This document shows positions 17,233 through 26,471 of a stretch of 64,000 bases of DNA, one piece after another (the stretch's first letter is position 1; the number at the start of each line of letters is the position of its first letter). Source of the stretch: Caldilineaceae bacterium. Its GTDB lineage: Bacteria; Chloroflexota; Anaerolineae; Caldilineales; Caldilineaceae. The notes below the pieces were generated by a model, which was not told the origin of the DNA, made no database searches, and worked only from the letters and a program-made list of their open reading frames with translations. The position numbers and the translations under genes are program-made. The stretch covers positions 248,001-312,000 of the forward strand of contig JAJEDJ010000034.1 in assembly GCA_022821545.1 (NCBI GenBank), written 5' to 3'.

Positions 17233-17745
17233 ATGAGCAAGCTGGAACAGCTGGACCGGGAGAGCCTGATCGGTGTAATACTGATCTTGCAACAGCAGTT
17301 GGCTGAGCAACAGGAGTTGATTCAGAAGTTGCAGGATCAACTGGCGAAAGATAGTCACAACAGCGGCAAGCCGCCGAGCAGCGATGGTTTGAAGAAGGGC
17401 AAACGCAAGAGTCTGCGCCGCTCTGGCCAGCGGCCGCGTGGGGAGCAACGCGGGCACAAAGGACGGGCTTGATGCAGGTTGTGCGACGTCAAAGATGAAA
17501 TCGCATCAACCTCAGCACGGCACACGACCTTGCCACCAGACCGTCTGTCCTATTACGAGGCCGCGTACGATGCGCTCATTGCCCAAGGGTTTGCCACCAA
17601 CCCCGCCACGCAAAAGACAAAACCCAGACCCATCGGCCGCCCCAAACAGTCGCCACCCCAATACTTGCTTGACCGCTTGCACAGACATAAAGACGGCGTC
17701 CTGGTTTTCATGTATGACTTCCGCATCCCCTTTGACAACAACTAG
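17233..17745 (+). pseudogene. IS66-family transposase remnant
   Basis: Two pieces of an IS66 transposase in the same frame, separated by one TGA at 17470-17472. The first (from ATG 17233) carries the N-terminal leucine-rich helix and the QLAKDSHNSGKPPSSDGLKK motif, then the Arg-rich RPRGEQRGHKG lead into the zinc-finger region. The second jumps to the C-terminal part: YYEAAYDALIAQGF, GRPKQSPPQYLLDRL and VFMYDFRIPFDNN, ending at a stop exactly where intact proteins continue with QAERDLRM. The central DDE region is missing. It is therefore an inactive relic with an internal deletion and a truncated end. Terminal inverted repeats were not identified. Confidence 0.85.
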
Positions 17746-18259
17746 GCTTGGTAGTTACAGCCGTTGAATGAAACGGGCCGGGAAATACGTGTCAAGATGT
17801 GCCAAATCCCTTCGACGGTCTAACGATTTTTCCACTGCATGAAAGGGGGTGTGCCCCCGAAAAAAGTTTAAAAGGTGTCAAAAGGTGTCAAAAGGTGTCA
17901 AAATCCTTGAATCCTCTCTCTGTTGAACCGTTAAATGAAACTGGGGAATCCCCCAGGAAACGTGTCAAGAAAGTGTCAAAATGAGTCAAAATCAGCTGCT
18001 GCCACTGTTGAGCCGTCAGTCGGAAAAGAGTGTCCCACCGGAGCAATTCGAGGCTTAGTAGATACACACCAAGAATGGAATTGCCCGAAGGAAACGCTAC
18101 TTGGACGAATCAAATGGGTTGAAAGCCCAAGTCATTTGGGCAGACATCCAAGCCTTACGGTCATGGCATGCCGCGTCGTTTACGTCAGCAGAGTGAACAG
18201 AAATGGATAATCTGAATTATGCTCAACTATGCGAAAAATAGTCCGCAGGATTGGCCGCC
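17746..18259. other. Gene-free stretch with degenerate repeats after the IS66 remnant
   Basis: About 514 bases without a credible gene. Two imperfect copies of a segment GTTgAATGAAAC...ACGTGTCAAGA...GTGcCAAA begin near 17763 and 17930. Between them lies a three-fold 10-base tandem repeat. The composition is more AT-rich than the flanking genes. It is probably residual mobile-element or decayed DNA, and it should hold the promoter of the ATPase gene at 18260, which I could not assign. Confidence 0.5.
17871..17900. repeat. Three tandem copies of a 10-bp repeat
   Basis: AAAGGTGTCA occurs three times head to tail (17871-17880, 17881-17890, 17891-17900). Related words (AAAGTGTCAAAATGAGTCAAAA) occur again near 17970-17992. 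Too short and spacer-less for a CRISPR array; possibly iterons or slippage products inside decayed transposon DNA. Confidence 0.85.
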
Positions 18260-19531
18260 ATGACGATCTCCAAGATCAGAATCGCTAACTTCAAAAGTTT
18301 CGCTGACGAAACGGTTGAATTGAACGGCTTTAACCTGCTGGTCGGCGCGAACGCTTCGGGCAAATCCAACTTCGTTCAGGCCTTCAAGTTCCTGCGCGAC
18401 ATCGCTACGCACGGACTGGAGGACGCCATCTCGCTGCAGGGCGGGGTGGAGTACCTGCGCAACTATGGGATAGCTGCCAGTGAGCCTCTCTCATTTCAAT
18501 TAACTCTTCGAGGTGAATCTCACAAGGTGGACAGGAGCGTAGATGTGGGGGAACGTTTTGATGCCACGAAAGTTCACCCGCTTTCGATTCTCATGCCTCT
18601 AGAGCTTGAGTCGTTCGACTATGAGTTCTCGCTTAGGTTTCAAGAGAAAGGAAGTGGATATTTTGTTGAACGAGATAGAATGACTCTCAACTATGCACAT
18701 GAGAATCCTACCAATGCAAGGGAGAGCGCTGGCGAGTCCGCCAAAATAACTGCCGAGAACTCGTCTGGCAAGCTTAAAGTCAGGTCAACGGTTCCGAAAA
18801 TGGAACACCTATCTTCACTTGGAGGCGAGCAGATTGCCGAGAAAACCCTTCTGTTTGAAACGCCTATTCTTTACCTTGTTGCAGGTACAAATATGGATTG
18901 GTTTAAGGAAATTGGCATCTACGATATTGACCCGAGAAGAGCCAAAGGAGTCATACCGGTCGCCGGCCGCTCAGAACTGGAGACGGACGGCAGCAACTTG
19001 GCCGTTGTACTCAAGAACCTGCTCAGCGACAAAGACACCAGACGAAGCATCCGAAATCTGTGCCGGTACAACCTTCCCTACCTTAAGGATCTGGGGATTG
19101 AACAACTGGCAGACAGGTACATATCCATAAAAGCTCGGGAGACTTTCGCCGCAGACAAGGAACTGCCAGCCTTCCTTTTCTCTGACGGAACGGCCAACAT
19201 AATCGCTATAGTTGTCGCGCTCTTCTTTCAGAAACAGAAAAGGTTCGCCATTTTCGAGGAGCCAGACAGGCGCCTGCACCCCAAGGCTCTCTCTGGGCTG
19301 ATGGAACTGTTCAAAGAGGTGTCCGAAAGAAGACAGATCCTTGTGACCACCCACAATTCAGAAGTCGTAAAGCACGCAGGCATCGAGAATATCCTTCTGG
19401 TTAGCCGAGACAAGAACGGCTTCAGCCGCATTACGAAGCCCGCGGATAGTGAGTTTGTCAAGACTTTTCTGGAACATGACCTCGGTGTTGACGACCTCTT
19501 CATTGATGATCTCTTGGGCGTGGGACATTGA
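18260..19531 (+). CDS. SMC/OLD-like AAA ATPase (AAA_15/AAA_21 type)
   Basis: A 423-residue cytosolic ATPase of the ABC-type RecF/OLD group. The N-terminus ISKIRIANFKSFADETVEL leads to the Walker A GANASGKSN (about residues 31-39). A large middle region follows. The C-terminal lobe has a signature-like FSDGTANI, Walker B FAIFEEPDRRLHP with the catalytic Glu intact, and the switch histidine in VTTHNSEVV. Start: AGGA lies 9 bases before the ATG at 18260 (a TTG at 18251 also lies in frame). Its stop overlaps the start of the next gene, so the two are translationally coupled. ATPase/TOPRIM pairs of this shape include known anti-phage systems (OLD, PARIS-like, RloA/RloB-like). Membership here is inferred from architecture. 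Confidence 0.88.
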   Translation: MTISKIRIANFKSFADETVELNGFNLLVGANASGKSNFVQAFKFLRDIATHGLEDAISLQGGVEYLRNYGIAASEPLSFQLTLRGESHKVDRSVDVGERFDATKVHPLSILMPLELESFDYEFSLRFQEKGSGYFVERDRMTLNYAHENPTNARESAGESAKITAENSSGKLKVRSTVPKMEHLSSLGGEQIAEKTLLFETPILYLVAGTNMDWFKEIGIYDIDPRRAKGVIPVAGRSELETDGSNLAVVLKNLLSDKDTRRSIRNLCRYNLPYLKDLGIEQLADRYISIKARETFAADKELPAFLFSDGTANIIAIVVALFFQKQKRFAIFEEPDRRLHPKALSGLMELFKEVSERRQILVTTHNSEVVKHAGIENILLVSRDKNGFSRITKPADSEFVKTFLEHDLGVDDLFIDDLLGVGH

Positions 19532-20115
19532 GTTATCGAATGCTATACGTTCTCGTGGAAGGAGACGACGATGCGAGATTTTTCGAACGCATCGTCAGGC
19601 CCATTTGCGAGAAAGACTATGACTACGTTCTATTCTGGCAATATAGCCAGCAAAGGAAAGAGAAAGTCAATAGCTTCCTGGGCAGTATCAGGACCATGCA
19701 AGCTACTGGAGTTGCCGATTTGATCATTGTGGCGGACCTTGATGAGTCTCCGTGCGTGACTGACAGGAAGGAGCGAGTTCTTTCCGGTTTCAGGAATTTA
19801 ATTACGGACGCGGGCGGATTCAGTGGACCTTTCTCTTTCCCTGAAATTCTGATTGTGTGTAGAGAAATAGAGGGTTGGTACCTCTCAGGCCTTGAGGAAG
19901 ATGAATACGAGAGGCTGGGAATTCAGGAAGTCCATGAAGACACAGATCATGTGTCAAAGGAACAGTTTCTCGGACTTATGCCTGAAAGATTCGGCTCAAA
20001 GACCGAATTCATGCTGGCGATATTAGACGTATTTGATTGCGAGACAGCGCGCTCCAGAAACAGGTCATTCAGATACTTCATGCGAAAACACGTATCGGAC
20101 TCAACCCGGGCATGA
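19528..20115 (+). CDS. DUF4276/TOPRIM-like partner of the AAA ATPase
   Basis: A 195-residue protein starting with a TTG at 19528 that overlaps the ATPase stop (TTGA); an ATG at 19540 is the alternative. The first strand is MLYVLVEGDDDARFFERIV, with the TOPRIM-type Glu and an Asp cluster. About 65 residues on comes LIIVADLDESP, a D-x-D motif, then REIEGWYLSG. This arrangement (E-G-x-x-D, then D-x-D, then E-x-W) fits the DUF4276 family and a TOPRIM-like metal-binding nuclease fold. The coupled ATPase suggests a two-protein complex in which ATP hydrolysis controls a nuclease. Nuclease activity is inference; I saw no toxin or methyltransferase nearby. Confidence 0.78.
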   Translation: MSYRMLYVLVEGDDDARFFERIVRPICEKDYDYVLFWQYSQQRKEKVNSFLGSIRTMQATGVADLIIVADLDESPCVTDRKERVLSGFRNLITDAGGFSGPFSFPEILIVCREIEGWYLSGLEEDEYERLGIQEVHEDTDHVSKEQFLGLMPERFGSKTEFMLAILDVFDCETARSRNRSFRYFMRKHVSDSTRA

Positions 20116-20157
20116 CTGTCCCGGATTCACCCTCACATCACTCTCTCGGAGGCCGCA

Positions 20158-21045
20158 ATGAACGTAGAAGTCCGCGACGAAAAATTCCGCGCCGTTGTCG
20201 GCGGCGACGTCGAAATCGAAGAGGTCGGCAGCGGTTTTGAATTCACCGAAGGGCCGATCTGGAACCATGTCGAGAAGCACCTCATCTTCAGCGATATACC
20301 TGGCAACATCATGCGCCGCTGGCGGCCCGACGGCAGCATCGAACCCTGGCGCCAGCCCAGCAACATGGCCAACGGCAACACCTACGACGGCGAAGGCCGT
20401 GTCGTGACCTGCGAACACGCCACCAGCCGCGTGACCCGAACGGAGAGCGACGGCTCACTGACCGCGCTGGCAACGCACTACGGTGACAAGGAGCTCAACA
20501 GCCCTAACGATATAATCGTCAAGAGCGACGGCTCTATCTACTTCACCGATCCCGGATTCGGCCGCATGGAGTACTTCGGCCGGCCCCGCGAGCAGCAACT
20601 TTCCTTCCAGGGCGCTTACCGGCTCGACCCGGAGAGCCGCGAACTGACGCTGCTCGTCGACGATTTCGACCAGCCCAACGGCCTCTGTTTCTCACTGGAC
20701 GAGTCGCAACTCTTCATCAACGACACGATGCGTGCGCACATACGCGTCTTTGATGTGAACGGTGAAGGTCTACTCGAAAACGGCCGCGTCTGGGCCGAGG
20801 TCACAGGGGGCCGGGACGGCGCGCCCGATGGCATGAAGATCGACAGCCAGGGCAACCTCTATGTTACAGGGCCAGGAGGAATCCACGTTTTCGACCCTGC
20901 CGCCGCCTGCCTCGGCGTTATCAAGATGCCGCAGGGATGCGCAAACTTCTGTTGGGGCGACGACGACTTGAAAAGCCTGTTTGTAACCGCCAGCACGTCG
21001 CTCTACCGAGTACGTGTTCAGGTTGCTGGGAGACGCACGTTTTAG
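20158..21045 (+). CDS. SMP-30/gluconolactonase-family sugar lactonase (second copy)
   Basis: A 295-residue SMP-30 beta-propeller, paralogous to the protein at 10607-11587 but about 30 residues shorter. Hallmarks in order: FTEGPIWN (metal-binding Glu), MANGNTYDGEGRVVTCEH, NSPNDIIVKSDGSIYFTDPG (metal-binding Asn), QPNGLCFSLDESQLFIND and APDGMKIDSQGNLYV (catalytic Asp). It should open aldonolactones in the cytosol. GGAGG precedes the ATG by 6 bases. The gene lies 42 bases after the TOPRIM-like gene, but the change in role suggests a separate function. Downstream, 213 bases without features separate it from the monooxygenase-like gene. Confidence 0.92.
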   Translation: MNVEVRDEKFRAVVGGDVEIEEVGSGFEFTEGPIWNHVEKHLIFSDIPGNIMRRWRPDGSIEPWRQPSNMANGNTYDGEGRVVTCEHATSRVTRTESDGSLTALATHYGDKELNSPNDIIVKSDGSIYFTDPGFGRMEYFGRPREQQLSFQGAYRLDPESRELTLLVDDFDQPNGLCFSLDESQLFINDTMRAHIRVFDVNGEGLLENGRVWAEVTGGRDGAPDGMKIDSQGNLYVTGPGGIHVFDPAAACLGVIKMPQGCANFCWGDDDLKSLFVTASTSLYRVRVQVAGRRTF

Positions 21046-21258
21046 CGGCTGCTGAAAGCAGTTGTCGACGACTGAAAGAGACTCGCGCAGGAGACGCTTC
21101 CAATGCGAAAAGCGTCACACGTAGGTCACGGAGTTTGCGCTGAGCCGACGCCATCCTCGGCCTTTTGGCGAAGCGCAAATTGACGAACTGCCGCCGCTGG
21201 GTTAGGTTTGTCTGGAAGAGCCAACACGAGATTCAGCAGAATCAGGAGACGTAAAAGA

Positions 21259-21591
21259 ATGATAGCGCTCGACGTCTACTTCAATGCCAAAGGCGGCAAC
21301 AATGCCGATCTTGAAAGAGTAATTGTGGATGTATGGATGGAGGCGATGCAACAACAGCCGGGCTTCATCAGCGCCACCATGATGACGCCCTTCCCGCAGG
21401 ATCAGCTTGAGGCTATGGGTGCCGTCCGACCTCCCTTTTCCCACGAAGTCATCTCCTTCTGGGAGAGCGAAGCATTGCGCCTCGAATGGGTAGCTCGCGA
21501 CATCCACCAGGAGGTATGGCCACAGGTAGAGGCTGCGGCCGAGGTCGTCATCTATACCGTTTCAAACTGTGATCAGAGCTGGACTACGTAA
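21259..21591 (+). CDS. Antibiotic biosynthesis monooxygenase-like (dimeric alpha/beta barrel) protein
   Basis: A 110-residue protein whose strand-helix-strand pattern (IALDVYFNAKGG, a long DVWMEAMQQQPGFISATMM segment, a HEVISFWESEALRLEW segment and a final EVVIYTV strand) fits the ferredoxin-like ABM/EthD-type dimeric barrel. Such proteins oxidise or bind small aromatic compounds. I use the ATG at 21259, with AGGAG about 10 bases upstream; the open frame to 21208 is basic and unlikely. Its 3' end faces the malic enzyme gene. No catalytic residues can be assigned, so the oxygenase role is tentative. Confidence 0.65.
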   Translation: MIALDVYFNAKGGNNADLERVIVDVWMEAMQQQPGFISATMMTPFPQDQLEAMGAVRPPFSHEVISFWESEALRLEWVARDIHQEVWPQVEAAAEVVIYTVSNCDQSWTT

Positions 21592-21628
21592 GAATCTGGG
21601 GCGGGAACGATAACGAAAACCTCGTTTC

Positions 21629-23899
21629 TCAGTTTCCGCTTCGGTCCCCCTCCTCCTGGAACTGGGCATCCACGACCGCCAGAATGGCAACGTTTACAAT
21701 ATCCACGACCTCGGCGCCGGTTTCCAGCACGTGGATCGGCTTGCCCATCCCCACCAGAATAGGTCCAATCGCTTCGGCTCCGCCCAAACGGTGCAGCAGC
21801 TTGTAGGCCGTATTGGCCGACGCCAATTCCGGGAAGACCAACACGTTGGCGTCCTCTATCGCGCTGAATGGATAGTGGCGGCGCATCAGGTCCGGCACCA
21901 CCGCCACGTCTGCCTGCATTTCGCCGTCGATCTGCAGGCCGGGCTGCTGGGACTTGACCAGTTCCGTCGCACGCTGCACTTTATCGACCTGGGGGTGCCG
22001 CGTGCTGCCGAAGTTAGAAAAACTCAGCATGGCCACTCGCGGCTCAACGTCGAACTGGCGCGCCACTTCCGCGGCGTTGATGGCAATGGCCGCCAAAGTT
22101 TCGGCGTCTGGGTCAATGTTCACCGTAGCGTCGCTGAAAAAGTAAATGCGATCCCGCACGATCATCAGGTAGACGCCGCTTAGAACGCCGCGCTCCGGCG
22201 CCGTCCCTACGATCTGCAGGGCCGGACGCAGGACGTCGGGATAGTTGTAGGTAAGGCCCGAGATAAAGGCGCCGGCGTCGCCGTTAAGAACCATCGCCGG
22301 CCCAAAAAAGTTGGACTGGCGCATCAGTTCATTTGCCCTTGCCAGGGTCACCCCTTTGCGCTGGCGCTCGTGATAGAAGGTGGCCGCATAGTCCCGATAC
22401 TTCGGGTCCTGGTTTGGATTGATTACAGTCGGCCGGTAGTCCAGCCCCAGTTCTTCGCAGCGAATGCGGATCACTTCAGGATTACCGAGCAGGACCGGCG
22501 TGCCAATTCCCTCCGACTCGACTGCATAGGCCGCCCGCACTATCTTGGGATGCTCGCCCTCTCCGAATACAACCCGTTTCGGATTCTGTCTGGCCTTGCT
22601 CTGCTGCGTGCGCATGACCTGCACGCCCTTGCCAATGCGCAACGCCAGTTCGTCCAGGTAGGCGTCCAGGTCGATTTCGCGGCGCGCGACGCCCGTCTCC
22701 ATCGCCGCCTTCGCCACGGCCGGCGCCACCCACATCAACACCCGGCTGTCCAGCGGCTTCGGGATGATGTACTCCGGCCCGAACTGAAGAACATCCAGCC
22801 CGTACGCCTTCATAACGCTGTCTGGCACGTCCTCCTTGGCCAGATCGGCCAGCGCCCGCGCCGCGGCCAGCTTCATCTCCATATTTATGGCCTTCGCCCT
22901 TACGTCCAGCGCGCCGCGGAAGATGAACGGGAAGCCGAGTACGTTGTTCACCTGGTTGGGAAAGTCACTCCGTCCCGTCCCCATGATGACCGTATCGCTT
23001 CGTGCGGCAACCGCATCGGGGTAGGGGATCTCCGGGTCCGGATTGGCCATGGCGAAAACGATCGGGTTATCAGCCATCGAACGTACCATGTCCGACGAGA
23101 CTGCACCTGCCACTGAAAGGCCGATCAACACGTCGGCGCCCGACATTGCTTCGCCCAAAGTGCGTGCGTCCGTGTCGCTCGCGTACTCCTCTTTCCACTC
23201 GTTCATGTTCTCCATGCGGCCTTGGTGGATGACGCCGCGGCTGTCGCACATGACGATATTCCTCTTGTCCGCCCCGAGCGCAACGTAAATGTCTGCGCAG
23301 GCGATGGCCGAGGCGCCTGCGCCGTTGATGACAATGCGGGCTTCCTCTAAGGGCTTGCCCGCGATCTCCAGGGCATTCAACAACCCTGCGCCGGAGATGA
23401 TGGCCGTCCCATGCTGGTCGTCATGAAAAACTGGAATATCCAGGCGCGCCTGCAATGTCTGCTCGATCAGGAAACACTCCGGCGCCTTGATGTCTTCCAG
23501 GTTGATTCCCCCAAATGTCGGCGCGATCAGTTCGCAGAACCGCACCATCTCCGCCGCATCCTCGGTGTCCACCTCGATATCGAAAACGTCCACGTCGGCG
23601 AAACGTTTGAAGAGGACAGCCTTCCCTTCCATCACCGGTTTGGAAGCCAGCGCGCCCCGGTTGCCCAGACCGAGGATGGCGGTGCCGTTGCTGATGACCG
23701 CGACCAGGTTGCCCCGTGACGTATAGTCGAACGCGTCTTCCGGCCTCGCCGCAATTTCCAGAACCGGGTGCGCCACGCCGGGAGAATATGCCAGCGACAG
23801 GTCCAGTTGCGTCTCCATCGGCTTGGTCGGCGTGATTTTCAGCTTCCCTGGCCGGCCATTGGCATGGTAGTCAAGTGCGTCCTGCTTTGTAAGCGTCAT
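21629..23899 (-). CDS. maeB: NADP-dependent malic enzyme with phosphotransacetylase-like C-terminal domain (MaeB type)
   Basis: A 756-residue, two-domain cytosolic enzyme. Residues 1-430 form malic enzyme, converting malate to pyruvate with NAD(P)+ reduction. They carry [54 protein letters not shown] and the Rossmann [20 protein letters not shown]. Residues about 435-756 resemble phosphate acetyltransferase ([57 protein letters not shown]). In MaeB proteins this domain is usually catalytically inactive and senses acetyl-CoA. The ATG at 23899, preceded by GGAG, matches the normal length; an open extension to 24157 has no resemblance. Single gene, divergent from the oligopeptide importer. Confidence 0.95.
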   Translation of the reverse strand: MTLTKQDALDYHANGRPGKLKITPTKPMETQLDLSLAYSPGVAHPVLEIAARPEDAFDYTSRGNLVAVISNGTAILGLGNRGALASKPVMEGKAVLFKRFADVDVFDIEVDTEDAAEMVRFCELIAPTFGGINLEDIKAPECFLIEQTLQARLDIPVFHDDQHGTAIISGAGLLNALEIAGKPLEEARIVINGAGASAIACADIYVALGADKRNIVMCDSRGVIHQGRMENMNEWKEEYASDTDARTLGEAMSGADVLIGLSVAGAVSSDMVRSMADNPIVFAMANPDPEIPYPDAVAARSDTVIMGTGRSDFPNQVNNVLGFPFIFRGALDVRAKAINMEMKLAAARALADLAKEDVPDSVMKAYGLDVLQFGPEYIIPKPLDSRVLMWVAPAVAKAAMETGVARREIDLDAYLDELALRIGKGVQVMRTQQSKARQNPKRVVFGEGEHPKIVRAAYAVESEGIGTPVLLGNPEVIRIRCEELGLDYRPTVINPNQDPKYRDYAATFYHERQRKGVTLARANELMRQSNFFGPAMVLNGDAGAFISGLTYNYPDVLRPALQIVGTAPERGVLSGVYLMIVRDRIYFFSDATVNIDPDAETLAAIAINAAEVARQFDVEPRVAMLSFSNFGSTRHPQVDKVQRATELVKSQQPGLQIDGEMQADVAVVPDLMRRHYPFSAIEDANVLVFPELASANTAYKLLHRLGGAEAIGPILVGMGKPIHVLETGAEVVDIVNVAILAVVDAQFQEEGDRSGN

Positions 23900-24412
23900 C
23901 GGGCTTCTCCGCGTAATCAAGGTCGGTCTTCCTGCATTCATTGTATGCGAATTGCCGGGGATGCGCACACCCTGAAGACAGCAGGTCCGCGACTGGGCCC
24001 TGGAAATCCCTTCACGCAACAGATATGCTCCCGCATTGAGAATAGGATTGCCGCTGTGCTTCAATCTGCCTGTTCCGTATGGCGTCAGGGGAGGAGAGGC
24101 GCGAATCTTTCCCGGGCGCAGACCCAATGCACTGGCTTGAATTCGGTTGGGATCCACTTTGGTAAGATACTGTTAAGATTTCGACACCGCTTTTCGCTGA
24201 ACTATGTACCGCCCTCCGCTCTAGTACAAGGGCCGATAATTTGCATAGCAAGTGGCGTATGCTATACTCACGCCGCAAGTTGTCCGCTAAGGCCTTAAAC
24301 CCCCAAAGGCTGGTCGCGTGTACACCGTGCCTTGGCAAGTAGCAGACCGCCTGCTCGATTTTGGCCGGACGCATTCCCCAAGTCGTCCAACAAGTGGATC
24401 GGAATAACGGAT
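23900..24412. other. Divergent intergenic region between maeB and the oligopeptide importer operon
   Basis: 513 bases without a convincing gene. The right half contains the promoter at 24241-24268 for the importer operon. The left half should contain the maeB promoter, which I could not define. Several overlapping open frames exist here but are arginine/proline-rich and match nothing. Confidence 0.45.
24241..24268 (+). promoter_or_regulatory. Sigma70-type promoter of the oligopeptide importer operon
   Basis: TTGCAT at 24241-24246, 16-base spacer, TATACT at 24263-24268. The expected transcript starts near 24275, leaving a leader of about 138 bases before the first permease gene. Confidence 0.6.
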
Positions 24413-25495
24413 ATGGCAACAGCGGCTGACGTAAGCAACGTCAGTACCGGGCGCTTCGACAGCCCGCTCTCCCTCCTCGGCGCTATCTGGGGTTCCTACT
24501 TTTTCCGCAAGTTCCTGCGTGCGCTGGCCACCATCTTCATTGTAACGACCATTATCTTCTTCTTGGTGCGCCTCCTGCCAGGAAACCCGATTGAAATCTA
24601 CGTCAACCAGTTGGTTGTCACCTACGGCTTGCCTGTTCACGAAGCCAAGGACCAGGCCGCCGCTCTGTTCGCCATCGACCTGGAACAGCCGGTCATTCTC
24701 CAGTATTTCTCCTACCTGCAAAATCTGGCGAGGGGAAACTTCGGTCAGTCTGTCCTGTCGCCAGGGACGACAGTCACCGAGGTGATTCTGCGATTCCTCC
24801 CCTGGACCCTGTTCAGCGTCGGCCTGGGCCTTCTGATCAGTTTCACCATCGGCGTTCTGTTCGGCGTCATTATGGCCTACCGCCGCGACAGCTACCTTGA
24901 TCACGGCCTGACAGTTTTGAGTTCCGTGATCAGTTCGGTTCCTGACTTTCTTATCGGTCTCCTTATCGTTGTCTGGTTAGGCGTCCAGTGGAAGATCTTA
25001 CCGATTGCGGCGATGCGAGGCGCCTATTCGTCCGGCATGGTGCCGGGGTTCAATCTGGAGTTCTTCCTCGACGCATTTTTCCACGGTGCCCTGCCAATTT
25101 CGACCTACGTGTTGACAAGCGTCGGGTTTTGGATGCTCAGCATGAAGAGCAACACGATCAGCACGTTGGGCGAAGACTATGTGACGATTGCCAAAGCGCG
25201 CGGGTTGAAAGAGTGGCGCATCACTACAGCCTACGTAGGCCGCAATGCCATCCTGCCCCTTTTCACGATTCTGACAATTCGCATTGGCTTTGTCGTCGGC
25301 GGTTCCCTGCTGGTAGAGCAGATCTTTGAGTACGGCGGTATCGGCCGCATGTTGGGCCAGGCCATCAACCAGCGTGACTATACTCTGATGCAGGGAATCT
25401 TCTTGATCATCACCTTCTCGGTCATATTCGCCAACTTCTTTGCCGATGTCCTCTACGGCTGGCTCGACCCACGCATCAAACTTCAGGACAACTGA
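24413..25495 (+). CDS. Oligopeptide/dipeptide-type ABC transporter permease (DppB family)
   Basis: A 360-residue inner-membrane permease with six expected membrane segments. The first follows a cytoplasmic N-terminus of about 40 residues. The family signature FLVRLLPGNPIEIYV (RxxPG(N/D)P) is near residue 55, and the EAA loop DYVTIAKARGLKEWRITTAY lies near residue 245, ending in NAILPL. This is the first subunit of the peptide/nickel class. I chose the ATG at 24413; the open frame begins at 24332 but adds an unrelated stretch. It is followed after 46 bases by the second permease. Members carry di- and oligopeptides, nickel chelates, glycans or opines, so the substrate is open. Confidence 0.93.
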   Translation: MATAADVSNVSTGRFDSPLSLLGAIWGSYFFRKFLRALATIFIVTTIIFFLVRLLPGNPIEIYVNQLVVTYGLPVHEAKDQAAALFAIDLEQPVILQYFSYLQNLARGNFGQSVLSPGTTVTEVILRFLPWTLFSVGLGLLISFTIGVLFGVIMAYRRDSYLDHGLTVLSSVISSVPDFLIGLLIVVWLGVQWKILPIAAMRGAYSSGMVPGFNLEFFLDAFFHGALPISTYVLTSVGFWMLSMKSNTISTLGEDYVTIAKARGLKEWRITTAYVGRNAILPLFTILTIRIGFVVGGSLLVEQIFEYGGIGRMLGQAINQRDYTLMQGIFLIITFSVIFANFFADVLYGWLDPRIKLQDN

Positions 25496-25541
25496 GCCTG
25501 ACCAAAGAGTGTGAAGGCACGCAAAACGCGGGAGCAGACTG

Positions 25542-26450
25542 ATGACGGCGCAAGTGATGGAAGGCCAGCAGACCGATAGCATCCTCGTCAGCGCGTGGAA
25601 GGGATTCCGTACCTTCGTGCGTCTCTTGGCCTATAATCGGGTCGGGTTTGTCGGATTCCTCGTCGTAATCTTCATGATTCTGCTCTCCTACGCCGGTCCC
25701 TTGTTTATCGAACTGGATACCAAGACCAAGATCGACAGGATCTATATCACGCCGACTCTAGAACATCCCTTGGGCACCGATCATCAGGGCCGCGACATCT
25801 GGTCCCAGATCGTCAACGGCGGCAAGGACGTGATCTACGTTGCCTTTCTGGCTGCCCTCATTTCAACCGTGATCGCAGTGGTGTTTGGCACCCTCAGCGG
25901 TTTCATCGGAGGTTGGATGGACAGCGCGATCATGTCGGTGACCGATATCATACTCACGATTCCTCAGTTCCCGTTGCTGGCGGTCCTGGCAGCCTTCATT
26001 TCACTAAACAGCCTGACCCTGCTGGGTATTCTGATGGGTCTGCTGAACTGGCCGACCCTTTTGCGCGCCCTGCGGGCACAGGCCCTCTCGCTAAAACAGA
26101 GGGATTTTATCGAGGCGGCCAGGGCGCTTGACCTGGGCGTCTGGCACATCGTGCTGCGGGAGTTGGTTCCGAACATGATGCCCTATATTGTCGTCAGTTT
26201 CGCGTTGGGCATGACCTTTGCCGTCTACCAGCAGGCGGGGCTCGTCTTCCTCGGCCTCGTGCCAATCAGCGCAGGCAACTGGAGTGTGATGATTCAGTTG
26301 GCGTGGGTGCGGGGAGCGATCTTCTACAAGGACAGCGTCTGGTACATCATGGCGCCAATCGTCGCCATTGCGATTCTTCAGCTGGCAATTATTTCCATGA
26401 CCCGTTCGCTTGAACTCGTTTTCAATCCTCGCCTGCGTGCGAGCGAGTAG
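25542..26450 (+). CDS. Oligopeptide/dipeptide-type ABC transporter permease (DppC family)
   Basis: A 302-residue permease, second subunit of the same importer. A cytoplasmic N-terminus precedes the first hydrophobic segment VGFVGFLVVIFMILLSYAGP. The HPLGTDHQGRDIWSQIVNG motif is the family hallmark of DppC/OppC. The EAA loop reads FIEAARALDLGVWHIVLREL and is followed by VPNMMPYIVV. Six membrane spans are expected. It lies 21 bases upstream of the first ATPase gene, so the order is permease, permease, ATPase, ATPase. Confidence 0.94.
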   Translation: MTAQVMEGQQTDSILVSAWKGFRTFVRLLAYNRVGFVGFLVVIFMILLSYAGPLFIELDTKTKIDRIYITPTLEHPLGTDHQGRDIWSQIVNGGKDVIYVAFLAALISTVIAVVFGTLSGFIGGWMDSAIMSVTDIILTIPQFPLLAVLAAFISLNSLTLLGILMGLLNWPTLLRALRAQALSLKQRDFIEAARALDLGVWHIVLRELVPNMMPYIVVSFALGMTFAVYQQAGLVFLGLVPISAGNWSVMIQLAWVRGAIFYKDSVWYIMAPIVAIAILQLAIISMTRSLELVFNPRLRASE

Positions 26451-26471
26451 GATTCTGATTTCTGGATACAA

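Noticed and set aside
17871..17900. Possible CRISPR repeats
   Set aside because: Units are only 10 bases with no spacers, and no cas gene is present.
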